Positions 15,112 to 21,249 of a DNA stretch of 21,249 nucleotides are shown piece after piece (the stretch's first letter is position 1; every line of letters starts with the position of its first letter). The stretch lies in the IMG/VR virus record IMGVR_UViG_3300009168_000586, positions 1 to 21,249 of that record. The stretch is one strand, 5' to 3'. This stretch comes from a virus. Under the pieces are notes generated by a model. That model did not search any database, was not told where the DNA came from, and saw only the letters and a program-made list of their open reading frames with translations. Both the position numbers and the translations under genes were made by a program.

Positions 15112-16032
15112 TAGATTTTCGCTGTTCTGATTGCTTCTTGATCTGCTCTTCCTGGTATTTGTCCTTCTCCTCCGCAAGAATTCGCAGCAGAGAGAACTCG
15201 TAGTAATTGGGCGTCTGGGAAATCCCCATCTTCAGCGCAAAATCGATTTCGATCGTTCGCTGTACCGCTTGTCCAAGCGGCTCGTCCATCCAATGCATGA
15301 GGATCACGTCGGGACAATCGAGGCAGGGAAGCCCGTCGTCGGTGTCCGGACAGGACGCGGCGCCCGGACAAATATCCGGACGCCGTAGCAGGCGGGAAAA
15401 GATGAATCGAGCCGTAGGGACTTCCGGCCACTCCCCCCACGGCTCTACTGATTTCCCTGTGCGGCTTCATCTTCGATCAGTTGAAGGGCAGCGCGAATCA
15501 CTTCATCCTTGTGAATCGCGGGTACTCCATTGGCGTAGTTTTCGGTGGAGATCTGACAGGCGTCATAGAGCTTCACCGATGGATGAATGGATTGCTTGAA
15601 CTGCTGCTGTCCGAAGCGCAAATTGATCACGTCGGTCGACCGTTTCAGGCTCCCCGCTTCTTCGGTCGTGGGGATCCGCACCCGATGCGTTGTGATCTGA
15701 TCCGGGAAGACGCGCAGATCGACAGTTACCTTGTCGGCATCCACCTGGCCACCCGCTACTTCCCGCAAAGCGATGCGTTCAACAACTTCGGTCGCTTCCG
15801 CTGCAACCAGATCGGCCGATCCAGGCTCGCGGATTTGCTCATAAAGACGCAGATCCGCTTCCCCGGTATCAATGTCGAGCTTGGTCTGGCCGCGGGCGTG
15901 GGAGGTGCTAATGACTTTGCGCCGGCGAAACCAATCAGCCCACTGCTCGTCATCAGGAAACTTAACGGTGATCGTTTCCGGGCCGTGGCTCCGGCGAATT
16001 GCGGTCTTTACCTTCATTTGCGAATCGAACAT
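15104..16032 (-). CDS. Tail assembly chaperone, -1 frameshift product (lambda gpGT-like)
   Basis: Reading starts at ATG 16032. It slips back one base at GGGAAAT (15451-15457) and continues in the -1 frame, from the TCA codon at 15451-15449 to TGA at 15104. This gives about 194 + 115 = 309 aa. The downstream frame has no stop between the slip site and 15104, although its only good-looking start (GTG 15307) lies far inside, so frameshifting explains the whole open stretch. The added part begins SVEPWGEWPEVPTARF. It carries cysteines in a C-x5-C-x8-C-x2-C pattern and ends in a charged helix (EEKDKYQEEQIKKQSEQRKS). In lambda, gpG coats the tape measure and the T part recruits tube subunits; here the T part ends exactly at the tape-measure start. 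Confidence 0.85.
15409..15445 (-). promoter_or_regulatory. Frameshift-stimulating stem-loop downstream of the slip site
   Basis: On the transcribed strand the 5' arm GAGCCGTGGGG (15445-15435) pairs with the 3' arm CCCTACGGCTC (15419-15409). This gives seven Watson-Crick pairs, one G-U, then three G-C, about 11 bp with a 15-base loop. The stem starts 5 bases after the heptamer, within the 5-9 base spacing typical of -1 frameshift stimulators. The loop is purine-rich, so a pseudoknot is possible but I did not find a clear partner. Confidence 0.75.
15445..16032 (-). CDS. Tail assembly chaperone, unshifted product (lambda gpG-like)
   Basis: This protein has 195 aa. ATG 16032 has an AAGGG site about 9 bases upstream, and TAG is at 15447-15445. 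It is a soluble, charged protein with no membrane segment (VKFPDDEQWADWFRRRKVIS at residues 24-43). The position between tube and tape-measure genes is diagnostic for the tail-assembly chaperone pair of siphoviruses. Sequence identity with lambda gpG is not obvious by eye; the call rests on gene order and on the frameshift signal at its end. It is somewhat longer than lambda gpG (140 aa). Confidence 0.82.
   Translation of the reverse strand: MFDSQMKVKTAIRRSHGPETITVKFPDDEQWADWFRRRKVISTSHARGQTKLDIDTGEADLRLYEQIREPGSADLVAAEATEVVERIALREVAGGQVDADKVTVDLRVFPDQITTHRVRIPTTEEAGSLKRSTDVINLRFGQQQFKQSIHPSVKLYDACQISTENYANGVPAIHKDEVIRAALQLIEDEAAQGNQ
15451..15457 (-). promoter_or_regulatory. Programmed -1 frameshift slippery heptamer GGGAAAT
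   Basis: In the frame of the first chaperone the codons read CA[G GGA AAT] CAG TAG, so the heptamer has the required X-XXY-YYZ phasing. Lambda uses GGGAAAG at the same place in G/GT. The heptamer lies three bases before the stop codon, as usual for this class of signal, and the -1 frame is open through to the tape-measure start. Confidence 0.85.
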
Positions 16033-16064
16033 GGATGTACCCTTTCGTTGAATGAGAAGGCCCG

Positions 16065-17159
16065 TTAGGCGGCCTTCTTGACTGATTCTGGAAGCGCTTC
16101 TTCCAGCGCTGGACCGACAGACCCTGTGGTCGTAGTGGCTTCAAACTGCACGTAAGGCTGGCCCGATGCCTTGAGAATGCGCATCGAGCAGTTGACCGTC
16201 ACCAGCCCGTCCTGCTCGCCATTGACGGTGGCGGACATGCGGGTGCGCGGAAACTTCATGACAAAGCCGTGCTTCTCCGGGCCTGCGCCGATAGTGGCTC
16301 CGGTCACGGTGATCTGCGAATCGGTCACTTCGCTCTGAGTCAGTAGCGACTGAAGCTCAAGCGATCCTTTCGCGGCTCGGGCAACGAAGGTGACTTCGCA
16401 GCTGCGGTCGCCCATCTCCATTCGCCCTCGAAGGGCAAAGCCGTGAGCATCAACGCCCGAACCTGGATAGACGCCTGTATCCAGGCGCACGTTGTTGTTC
16501 CACACCACCTGGCAGGAAATGAATTGCTTGGTGGCGACATAGTCGATGCCCTGCAACTTGAGCGTGGCCGATGCTGCGTTCAGCGAATGTTCCGGCGTGA
16601 GTGCCGGAATGATGGAGGTAGTCGGCGCTTCGATCTTGCCGGATCCGACCATTTCCGCGCTGAAGCGGCAATTGGCACGGCCGGGACCGCTCTCCATGTT
16701 GAACGTGAAGGAATTGACCACCATCCCGATCAACGCCTGGTCGACAACGGCATCCGGTGGTTCGCGGATCTTCTCCACCATGGTGAACGGCGGGAGGTCC
16801 AGACAATCCACGGCTGGATCCTGCGGCGTGCAGACGTATTTGAATCCTGTCCCCGCTGCCGTCTCTACGACACTTCCCAGTCCGAAGGCGAAACACCACG
16901 CGGCAAACTCGCTGCAGGCGTATTTCTCCAGGGTTCCCGCGACGTTCATCACAGTGGGAAAGACTTCAGTCGGAAACTCGTCGCCCTTCCCAATGTCCTG
17001 AGCGTTGTCTTCCGTCTGTGGATCAATGACAGTTAATGCGGCATTTACCTTTGTCAGCGACCAAAGGTCCGCATCGAGATTCTTGGTATGAAGATCGGTC
17101 TGCGGCTTTTTGCCGAATGCGATCTTCGTTTCACGTATATTAGCTGCGCACGTTGGCAT
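16065..17159 (-). CDS. Major tail tube protein (lambda gpV position)
   Basis: I choose ATG 17159 (MPTCAANIRETKIAFG), giving 364 aa. An ideal AAGGAG site lies 7 bases before it. An open extension up to 17312 would run through the preceding gene in another frame and lacks such a site. The protein is beta-rich; MVVNSFTFNMESGPGRANCR, followed by FSAEMVGSGK, is typical of tube subunits, where an inner strand pair describes the sampled domain. It ends in a Thr/Ala-rich tail (EATTTTGSVGPALEEALPES). It is longer than lambda gpV (246 aa), and extra domains on tube proteins are common. It starts 20 bases inside the terminator gene. It should polymerise as hexamers around the tape measure. Confidence 0.8.
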   Translation of the reverse strand: MPTCAANIRETKIAFGKKPQTDLHTKNLDADLWSLTKVNAALTVIDPQTEDNAQDIGKGDEFPTEVFPTVMNVAGTLEKYACSEFAAWCFAFGLGSVVETAAGTGFKYVCTPQDPAVDCLDLPPFTMVEKIREPPDAVVDQALIGMVVNSFTFNMESGPGRANCRFSAEMVGSGKIEAPTTSIIPALTPEHSLNAASATLKLQGIDYVATKQFISCQVVWNNNVRLDTGVYPGSGVDAHGFALRGRMEMGDRSCEVTFVARAAKGSLELQSLLTQSEVTDSQITVTGATIGAGPEKHGFVMKFPRTRMSATVNGEQDGLVTVNCSMRILKASGQPYVQFEATTTTGSVGPALEEALPESVKKAA

Positions 17160-17607
17160 CTGAAGTCTCCTTGATGAGAAGTTCAACCACGACGTAATCG
17201 ATTCCTTCCTCGTTAGTCGTGATCCGTGAAATGAGATTGACGACGGCAGGCAGCACGTCATCTTGAACTGGACAGTAACGCCATGGCAGGTCCGCATCCG
17301 GCCGCTTGCCATTGATCACCACCGTGGCGAGGGCGAGATCCGACTTACCCTTCATCGCCTTCACAACAACTACGAAGCGGTGTTGCCACGCTTCCATCTC
17401 GCCTTCGGTGATATTGGTGTCCTGCCATGCGATTAAAATTTCTCCGGATGCCATGGCGTACACGGCATTGGTGAATGAATTGGCGGTCGGATTGAGATCG
17501 ATGTAGGCGCGAATGGCTTCCGCCTTGCCGTCCAGCTCCTCCACCAGCAGCGGGATATCCCGCAGCGTGTCCTGGATCGCATACGACAGTGTGATGAGAT
17601 CGACCAT
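17140..17607 (-). CDS. Tail terminator / minor tail protein (lambda gpU position)
   Basis: This protein has 155 aa; ATG 17607 immediately follows the TAA of the preceding gene with no gap and no clear ribosome site, so it is probably coupled. The pattern is an N-terminal helix (LSYAIQDTLRDIPLLVEELD), a strand region (SGEILIAWQDTNITEGEMEA), a core with RFVVVVKA, and a C-terminal strand (YVVVELLIKET). This matches the alpha-beta fold of terminator proteins that cap the growing tube. The position between completion and tube genes supports the call. Identity to lambda gpU is not visible by eye. Confidence 0.7.
   Translation of the reverse strand: MVDLITLSYAIQDTLRDIPLLVEELDGKAEAIRAYIDLNPTANSFTNAVYAMASGEILIAWQDTNITEGEMEAWQHRFVVVVKAMKGKSDLALATVVINGKRPDADLPWRYCPVQDDVLPAVVNLISRITTNEEGIDYVVVELLIKETSDANVRS
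17167..17172 (-). promoter_or_regulatory. Ribosome binding site AAGGAG of the tail tube gene
   Basis: AAGGAG sits 7 bases before the ATG at 17159, inside the end of the terminator gene. It fixes the tube start against the longer open frame and suggests strong initiation, as expected for an abundant tail subunit. Confidence 0.75.
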
Positions 17608-18045
17608 TTAGAACTTTGCCGATACCCACGCATTCTTGGAAGCCACGCCGTACTTGAGCTTGCACAGCTTGGTGACGTTGGCCTTATCCTGCGGCGCCCA
17701 ACCGAACATATGTTCGAAACTCTGCGCCCGCAGCGCATGGCGCCGCGGTTCGGCTTCTGTGATGTCAGCGCGGATGACGCCCGCGTTCGCCTTCCGGAGC
17801 CGGAAATTGTTCATAGCCAGCCCCGTCATGTTCATGTCGCGGATCGGATTGGCGATTTTCCGGTACGTCATCTTCTGCTTGGCGTAGCCCTTGCTCAACG
17901 GCTTGGCCATCTGCCCATAGGCGTTGCGGCCGCGGGCGATCCGCGCTCTCATGCTGCGGACCATTTCCGTGCCGATTGCCTGATAGAAGCCGCCATCGAG
18001 ATCCGGCAACTGGAAGCGTCCTGACTTTTTGACCTTGAAACCCAT
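17608..18045 (-). CDS. Tail completion / neck protein (lambda gpZ position)
   Basis: This basic 145-aa protein starts at ATG 18045, five bases after the preceding stop. The segment QMAKPLSKGYAKQKMTYRKI, followed by a helix-strand pair with MTGLAMNNFRLRKAN, resembles the gp10-like or virion-morphogenesis (Mu gpG / P2 gpS type) families. In those, a W-x-P-L-S-x-x-Y/T-x-x-x-K motif precedes 'M-x-x-TG-x-L'. A match to HSFEH-x-x-G type ends is weaker (QSFEHMFGWAPQDK). These proteins complete the tail end that meets the head. The call is by motif and gene order. Confidence 0.7.
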   Translation of the reverse strand: MGFKVKKSGRFQLPDLDGGFYQAIGTEMVRSMRARIARGRNAYGQMAKPLSKGYAKQKMTYRKIANPIRDMNMTGLAMNNFRLRKANAGVIRADITEAEPRRHALRAQSFEHMFGWAPQDKANVTKLCKLKYGVASKNAWVSAKF

Positions 18046-18050
18046 GCGAT

Positions 18051-18380
18051 TTAATCCCGGTGAAGTTGAACAACCAGCTTGGTGATGTCGACCAGCGTCA
18101 CGTCGACTTTGACTACGTCGTAGATCTGGCCGTCGATGTCAAGGAAATCTCCCTGCAGCGGCACCTGGTCCAGATCCTTGTTCATCACCATCGCTCGCGT
18201 GTAACGGCCGGGAGAACGAGTCTCCGATTCGACACCTTCGGTGATGATCATCTCCACGCCGGACTTCGACCCGCCGCCGATGTAGTTGTAGGTGACGACG
18301 TGGCCGAAGACGGGCAGGAGCGCCCGCCATAGAGCCGGATTGTGGTCGGTATAGAACGTGCCGCGAGCCGAAGGAGACAT
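18051..18380 (-). CDS. Head-tail connector / head closure protein (lambda gpFII position)
   Basis: This protein has 109 aa; ATG 18380 has a GAGAGGG site about 8 bases upstream. It is a small beta-rich protein with a middle part GRYTRAMVMNKDLDQVPLQG, followed by DFLDIDGQIYDVVKVD. That pattern is typical of small beta-barrel head-closure subunits, where a loop precedes a final strand pair. Lambda gpFII has 117 aa and the same genomic place, after capsid and before Z/U. No gpFI counterpart is visible. The call is from size, predicted fold and order. Confidence 0.65.
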   Translation of the reverse strand: MSPSARGTFYTDHNPALWRALLPVFGHVVTYNYIGGGSKSGVEMIITEGVESETRSPGRYTRAMVMNKDLDQVPLQGDFLDIDGQIYDVVKVDVTLVDITKLVVQLHRD

Positions 18381-18403
18381 TTGGTTTCCCTCTCAAGCCG
18401 GTG

Positions 18404-18431
18404 TGCTTTTCGGTAGTACTCCCGAAAAGCA
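18404..18431 (-). terminator. Strong hairpin after the capsid gene, terminator-like but without U-tract
   Basis: TGCTTTTCGG (18404-18413) and CCGAAAAGCA (18422-18431) form a perfect 10-bp stem with an 8-base loop in the gap between the capsid gene and the connector gene. No run of T follows in the reading direction, so it is not a standard intrinsic terminator. It may act as an RNA-processing or 3'-protecting structure that keeps capsid mRNA above downstream mRNA, or as a weak terminator. Confidence 0.5.
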
Positions 18432-18445
18432 GTAACCGACTTTGC

Positions 18446-18465
18446 CTGAATGGGTACAGATTCAG
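18446..18465 (-). other. Second, shorter hairpin in the same gap
   Basis: CTGAAT (18446-18451) and ATTCAG (18460-18465) form a 6-bp stem with an 8-base loop, between the capsid stop and the stronger hairpin. Alone it is weak. The two together suggest that the approximately 107-base gap, the longest intergenic stretch in the window, is an RNA-level control region. No other gene or promoter is visible there. Confidence 0.35.
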
Positions 18466-18487
18466 ACTTCGTCTAACAACGCCCGCC

Positions 18488-19513
18488 TTAAGGCGCGATG
18501 CCGTTGTTAATAACTCCAGAAGCATTGATCCGAGTCGGAACCGGCAGCGGAGCCGACTGCAGCATCAGGAAACGGACAGAGGGATCCTCTTCTTCCCAGG
18601 ACTTCGGGTAGTAAGGAACCGCAATCAGCGCATCGTGATCCTTGATCGCGCCGTAGCAGCGGACACCATCGATCGCCGTCGATGTGAGGACGACTTTGGA
18701 TTCGTCCCAGATCGACTTGGAGGTGCCAGTCATGGGATCGATGTACTGGCCGCCGTAGACGTAGATGTTGAAGTTGTCGACCTGCCCCATGGATTGGGCG
18801 CCTTCAACCTGCAGTCCGCCGATTTCCATCGGAGAACGGCCACCAACGCCGCGGTACATACTGAGCCAGTTCTGGACTTCCGTATTTTTCCGGAATGCCT
18901 TCCAGGCTTTCGCTCCCATGATCACGTCGAAGCCGACCTGTCCCGCCACGGCCAGCATCGCGTCGTTCAGCCTTTCGAGATCCGACAGCGGTGTGGCCGT
19001 TGGCTGATCCCAAGCGACTGAGGCGGTAATCGTCAGGCTGGCACTGCGCCCGAAATTCAACTGCACTCTCGGGTACTTGTCGCCTTCGATGATCATCCCG
19101 CCCGTCTGCAGCGCTTCCGCTGCCATGATTTCCTGCCGGCGAGCAAGCATGTTCAGTTGATCCTGAAATGATGCCGCCAGATAGGCTCTCATGCGGTCCT
19201 GCGGCGACAGGGTGCCGCCGATCCCTTCCCCTGCCATGCGCCGATACGGCCGCTGTGTATCGAAGACCCGCTTGTCTTTGATGTACGGCGGCTTGAACGT
19301 GGTCGTCGCATAACCGGGCATCTCGACGATCTGCCCTTCCACCAGCGGCAGAACGAAGGGAGACACCCTGCGAAGCTCTTCCCAAACGTCGAAATGGATC
19401 TCGTCCGCGTTCTCCGTCTGGACCTCAACAAAGTATTTGTCGAGGAGAAATTGCGGCGCAGGGTGCATCAGAGACACCACGCGCAGCATTATGTCGGTTG
19501 AATAGAAATCCAT
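18488..19513 (-). CDS. Major capsid protein, lambda gpE family
   Basis: This protein has 341 aa, the same length as lambda gpE. ATG 19513 is three bases after the decoration gene stop, with a GAGGGGGTG site about 10 bases upstream. The C-terminal third matches lambda gpE well in pattern: VYGGQYIDP, then RCYGAIKDHDA, then YYPKSWEEEDPSVRFLMLQS, then APLPV. Lambda has VYSGQYVE, RTYGCIQDADA, ARYPKNW, DPAREFTMIQSAPLML. The N-terminal part also fits (SPFVLPLVEGQIVEMPGYAT versus the lambda SPIVSGEVIRSRG segment). It has the HK97 fold by family and builds the icosahedral shell, stabilised by the decoration protein encoded just before it. The stop lies in a 12-base palindrome. Confidence 0.93.
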   Translation of the reverse strand: MDFYSTDIMLRVVSLMHPAPQFLLDKYFVEVQTENADEIHFDVWEELRRVSPFVLPLVEGQIVEMPGYATTTFKPPYIKDKRVFDTQRPYRRMAGEGIGGTLSPQDRMRAYLAASFQDQLNMLARRQEIMAAEALQTGGMIIEGDKYPRVQLNFGRSASLTITASVAWDQPTATPLSDLERLNDAMLAVAGQVGFDVIMGAKAWKAFRKNTEVQNWLSMYRGVGGRSPMEIGGLQVEGAQSMGQVDNFNIYVYGGQYIDPMTGTSKSIWDESKVVLTSTAIDGVRCYGAIKDHDALIAVPYYPKSWEEEDPSVRFLMLQSAPLPVPTRINASGVINNGIAP

Positions 19514-19516
19514 TTC

Positions 19517-20200
19517 TTAGTCACCCCCTCTTCGGGTTTCGCTGGGTTTCGGAGGCTCGGGCCTCTTGGCAGGCTCGGGTTGCTTCGGAGGTGCCGGCTT
19601 CTTTTTCTTGGCGTCCTCGTCGTCTTCCTCTGCTGCCTCTTCGGCTCTCGCGACCGCTTTTTCGAAGTCACCCTCCAGCGGTTCGGTGAGTACCTTGTAA
19701 CCCTCGGCTCGGCGAATGGAGACTTCTTCGCCGACGAGCAAGGAACCGCTCTCGACTCCCTCGAAATCGCGAGGCGACGGTCGAAATCCCTCCGGTTCTG
19801 GCTTTTTCTCCAACGCTTCCGCTTCGAATGGCTCCACGCTGCGGACGATCAATCCGGTGGTTTCCATAACCGTCTCCAGGAAAATACCCACATCGCGCAG
19901 CAATTCAGCCTGCGCCCCGATCGTCTGCCCTGTCATCGGAGTGCAGGCGTTGTTCTTGAACCAGCCCTGAAAGTGGAGTGGCGCTTGAACGTCGCCGGCA
20001 GTTGTGTCGACATCGACGGTCAAGATGGCGAGTGGCGGCAGGTCGGTGAGGGTGTACTTACCGCCTGCGCTTCTACCGAGAATCTGCCCGCGGCGCAGAA
20101 TGCCCTGGCCTGTGGCAACGACTGCAGTGTGAGTGACAGTCTTGCCTGAAACCAGTTCCCGGTAATTGCTTGCGGTAGTGGTGGTATAAAACGCTCCCAT
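19517..20200 (-). CDS. Head decoration protein (lambda gpD family) with long charged C-terminal tail
   Basis: This protein has 227 aa; ATG 20200 has a strong AAAGGAGG site 8 bases upstream. Residues 20-120 match the decoration family: RRGQILGRSAGGKYT, then LAILTVDVDTTAGDVQAPLHFQG, then AELLRDVGIFLET (quoted in pieces). Lambda gpD has 110 aa, so residues 125-227 are extra. The extra part contains a short folded-looking segment (LLVGEEVSIRRAEGYKVL) and then an acidic run (EEAAEEDDEDA) followed by KKKK and a Pro/Lys-rich end. Trimers sit on the three-fold axes of the shell. The tail would point outward and might bind a surface or another capsid protein. Stop and capsid start are three bases apart. 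Confidence 0.85.
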   Translation of the reverse strand: MGAFYTTTTASNYRELVSGKTVTHTAVVATGQGILRRGQILGRSAGGKYTLTDLPPLAILTVDVDTTAGDVQAPLHFQGWFKNNACTPMTGQTIGAQAELLRDVGIFLETVMETTGLIVRSVEPFEAEALEKKPEPEGFRPSPRDFEGVESGSLLVGEEVSIRRAEGYKVLTEPLEGDFEKAVARAEEAAEEDDEDAKKKKPAPPKQPEPAKRPEPPKPSETRRGGD

Positions 20201-20581
20201 TTACTGGCCTCCTTTCTTCGAAACGAAAGCCAGAATGGCGCTCGCTTCCTTCTCAGCGTTGTTGACATCCGCCGGTTCATCGATACCGACGCTCGGGTTT
20301 TTGACGTTGTTCATCGCCGCAGCCAGCGGGTTCGCCTGTGTCTCGGCGTGCGCTGCACTGAGCAGACGCTTTGCCGTCTCAGGCTCGATGTCAGTGGTGC
20401 AGGCAAGCTCCCGCGCCATGGTCGGCTTGTCGGCCGCTTCGGTCGCGGTGAGAATCGCCTGAACGCGCTTGCGCTCTTCCAGCCGGCCTTCTTTAAGCCC
20501 GGACAGCCGTCCTTCCTCACGCGCTGCATCGATCTGCTGTTTGCTGTTGGCGGTTTCTACAACCGCGGGATTTTCCTGCAT
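20201..20581 (-). CDS. Nested capsid scaffold protein (lambda Nu3-like), in-frame internal start
   Basis: A start at ATG 20581, in frame with the protease, would give 126 aa beginning MQENPAVVETANSKQQID. A consensus AGAGGAGGT site lies 7-8 bases before it, one of the strongest in the window, although it sits in the middle of a gene. The product is helical and charged (ALREEGR-like coiled segment QIDAAREEGRLSGLKEGRLE, then ERKRVQAIL), with an Ala-rich middle and end. Those features are normal for scaffolds. Lambda makes Nu3 from the same relative place inside C, and it has similar size. No independent evidence of expression exists in sequence. Confidence 0.75.
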   Translation of the reverse strand: MQENPAVVETANSKQQIDAAREEGRLSGLKEGRLEERKRVQAILTATEAADKPTMARELACTTDIEPETAKRLLSAAHAETQANPLAAAMNNVKNPSVGIDEPADVNNAEKEASAILAFVSKKGGQ

Positions 20582-21249
20582 TTCCTGCACCTCCTCTGGT
20601 GACCTTTCGGTGGAGACATTAGTGATTGCGCCGTTCGAAACTGTGACTAAGTCGCGGACGGTGATAGTACCCGTGGAAACCGAACCGTTCAAAGCTGTGG
20701 AAAGCGCGAAGATTGCCGGATCCTGTTGTTTAGTCAGGGACCGGACGGTTTCTTCGAGCGTGGAAATTTCATCGGCCATGCCGACCGCCACGCATTTCTG
20801 ACCAAGGAAACAAGCGCCGGCACCGAAGCGCTCCTGCACGCGCTCTGAAGTGATGCCGCGATACTTCGCCACATGCGAGATGAAGATCGCTGCAGCGCCG
20901 TCAACCAGATCCTGGATCTGCGCACGGCCGGCATCGGTGCGCACATCAGGACGCTTGTTCGGCGTCTGACTGGAGACGATTTCGTACTTGCGGATGCCCG
21001 CCTTGGCTTGCGCTTCGCTGGTATCGACTACCGTTGCAGCCACGCCCAAGCAACCTGCCTGCGCCGTCTCGCTCATCACGATCTTGCTGGCTGCTGAAGC
21101 AATCCAGTAAGCGCCGGACGCCGCGGTGCCGCCGACGTAGGCTGTAACCGATTTCTTACTGCGGGCGCGGTAGACCATGTCGGCCAACTCCGCGCAGCCA
21201 TCGACCTCGCCGCCTGGAGAGTTGATGTCCAGAACGATGTGCTCGATGG
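20201..21249 (-). CDS. Head maturation protease, S49 (lambda gpC-like), 5' end cut by window edge
   Basis: The frame is open to the right edge; about 349 residues are visible and the true start lies outside. A TTG at 21187 is inside the fold and not a start, because upstream in-frame codons encode IVLDINSPGGEVDG, a core S49/ClpP-like motif. Next comes GGTAASGAYWIASAA with the nucleophile Ser codon at 21118-21116, and SSQTPNKRPD with the likely catalytic Lys codon at 20956-20954. The domain ends near ISTLEETVRSLTKQQ. The last about 126 residues form the scaffold part. The enzyme should degrade scaffold and trim portal or capsid parts inside the prohead. TAA at 20203-20201 is directly followed by the decoration gene start. 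Confidence 0.9.
   Translation of the reverse strand, partial: IEHIVLDINSPGGEVDGCAELADMVYRARSKKSVTAYVGGTAASGAYWIASAASKIVMSETAQAGCLGVAATVVDTSEAQAKAGIRKYEIVSSQTPNKRPDVRTDAGRAQIQDLVDGAAAIFISHVAKYRGITSERVQERFGAGACFLGQKCVAVGMADEISTLEETVRSLTKQQDPAIFALSTALNGSVSTGTITVRDLVTVSNGAITNVSTERSPEEVQEMQENPAVVETANSKQQIDAAREEGRLSGLKEGRLEERKRVQAILTATEAADKPTMARELACTTDIEPETAKRLLSAAHAETQANPLAAAMNNVKNPSVGIDEPADVNNAEKEASAILAFVSKKGGQ
20589..20595 (-). promoter_or_regulatory. Internal ribosome binding site AGGAGGT for the nested scaffold
   Basis: AGGAGGT, preceded by AG, lies 7 bases before ATG 20581 inside the protease frame. The region also encodes EEVQE, which is not a constrained motif, so the perfect site is more likely selected for initiation than for protein sequence. 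Confidence 0.7.

Noticed and set aside
15112-15177. Upstream extension of the tape-measure frame (Arg/Ser-rich)
   Set aside because: It lies inside the chaperone -1 frame. The chosen ATG 15111 overlaps the chaperone stop in the usual coupled way and begins a sensible protein.
15111-15470. 119-codon minus-strand open frame spanning the chaperone junction
   Set aside because: It is the third frame, neither G nor the -1 product. Its composition (Arg/Ser/Gly/Ala-rich) is that of an out-of-frame shadow.
17160-17312. Upstream extension of the tail tube frame
   Set aside because: It would overlap the terminator gene by 150 bases. ATG 17159 has an ideal AAGGAG site and gives a normal tube N-terminus.
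18484-18495. 12-base palindrome CGCCTTAAGGCG around the capsid stop codon
   Set aside because: With no loop it is a poor hairpin, and a palindrome of this length can occur by chance; not listed as a regulatory site.

Overview
The window is a run of tailed-phage structural genes, all on the minus strand and read from right to left. The order follows lambda morphogenesis almost gene for gene: head protease with nested scaffold (C/Nu3), decoration protein (D), major capsid protein (E), head-tail connector (FII position), tail completion (Z position), tail terminator (U position), tail tube (V position), frameshifted tail-assembly chaperone (G/GT), tape measure (H), distal tail protein, tail hub/tip (L-J type), and then a cluster of tail-surface adhesins. 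The best direct protein matches to lambda are the capsid protein (same length, 341 aa, with a conserved C-terminal block) and the decoration protein. The virion is therefore probably a siphovirus with a long non-contractile tail. No integrase, lysis, replication or host gene is present, so the window cannot separate a prophage from a free phage or a metagenomic contig, and I cannot name the host.

Head region (about 18.0-21.25 kb): an S49-family protease cut by the right edge, with a strong internal ribosome binding site and in-frame start that would give a 126-aa scaffold; a decoration protein with a long charged tail; and the major capsid protein. A roughly 107-base gap follows the capsid gene and holds two hairpins. 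Connector and completion genes come next. Tail shaft region (11.3-17.6 kb): terminator, tube, chaperone pair and a 1258-aa tape measure. The chaperone pair carries a complete programmed -1 frameshift signal: the heptamer GGGAAAT, a 5-base spacer and a stem of about 11 bp. The downstream frame is open from the slip site to the tape-measure start.

Tail tip and adhesin region (1-11.3 kb): a small distal-tail protein, then a 1319-aa protein that appears to join a second distal-tail-like domain, a lambda-gpL-like four-cysteine domain and the hub. No separate K (peptidase) or I gene is visible. Next come a LamG-type lectin-like protein, a 990-aa protein with five discoidin-like domains, two beta-rich proteins, a small coiled-coil protein, and a tail fibre that runs off the left edge with the start of a 66-residue repeat. 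This end looks built for binding a glycan-rich surface.

Genes are packed tightly: most junctions overlap by 1-28 bases or are a few bases apart, with stop/start overlaps of the ATGA, TAATG and TGATG types. This implies one long polycistronic transcript from a promoter right of the window. I see no convincing plus-strand gene, tRNA, CRISPR array or insertion sequence.
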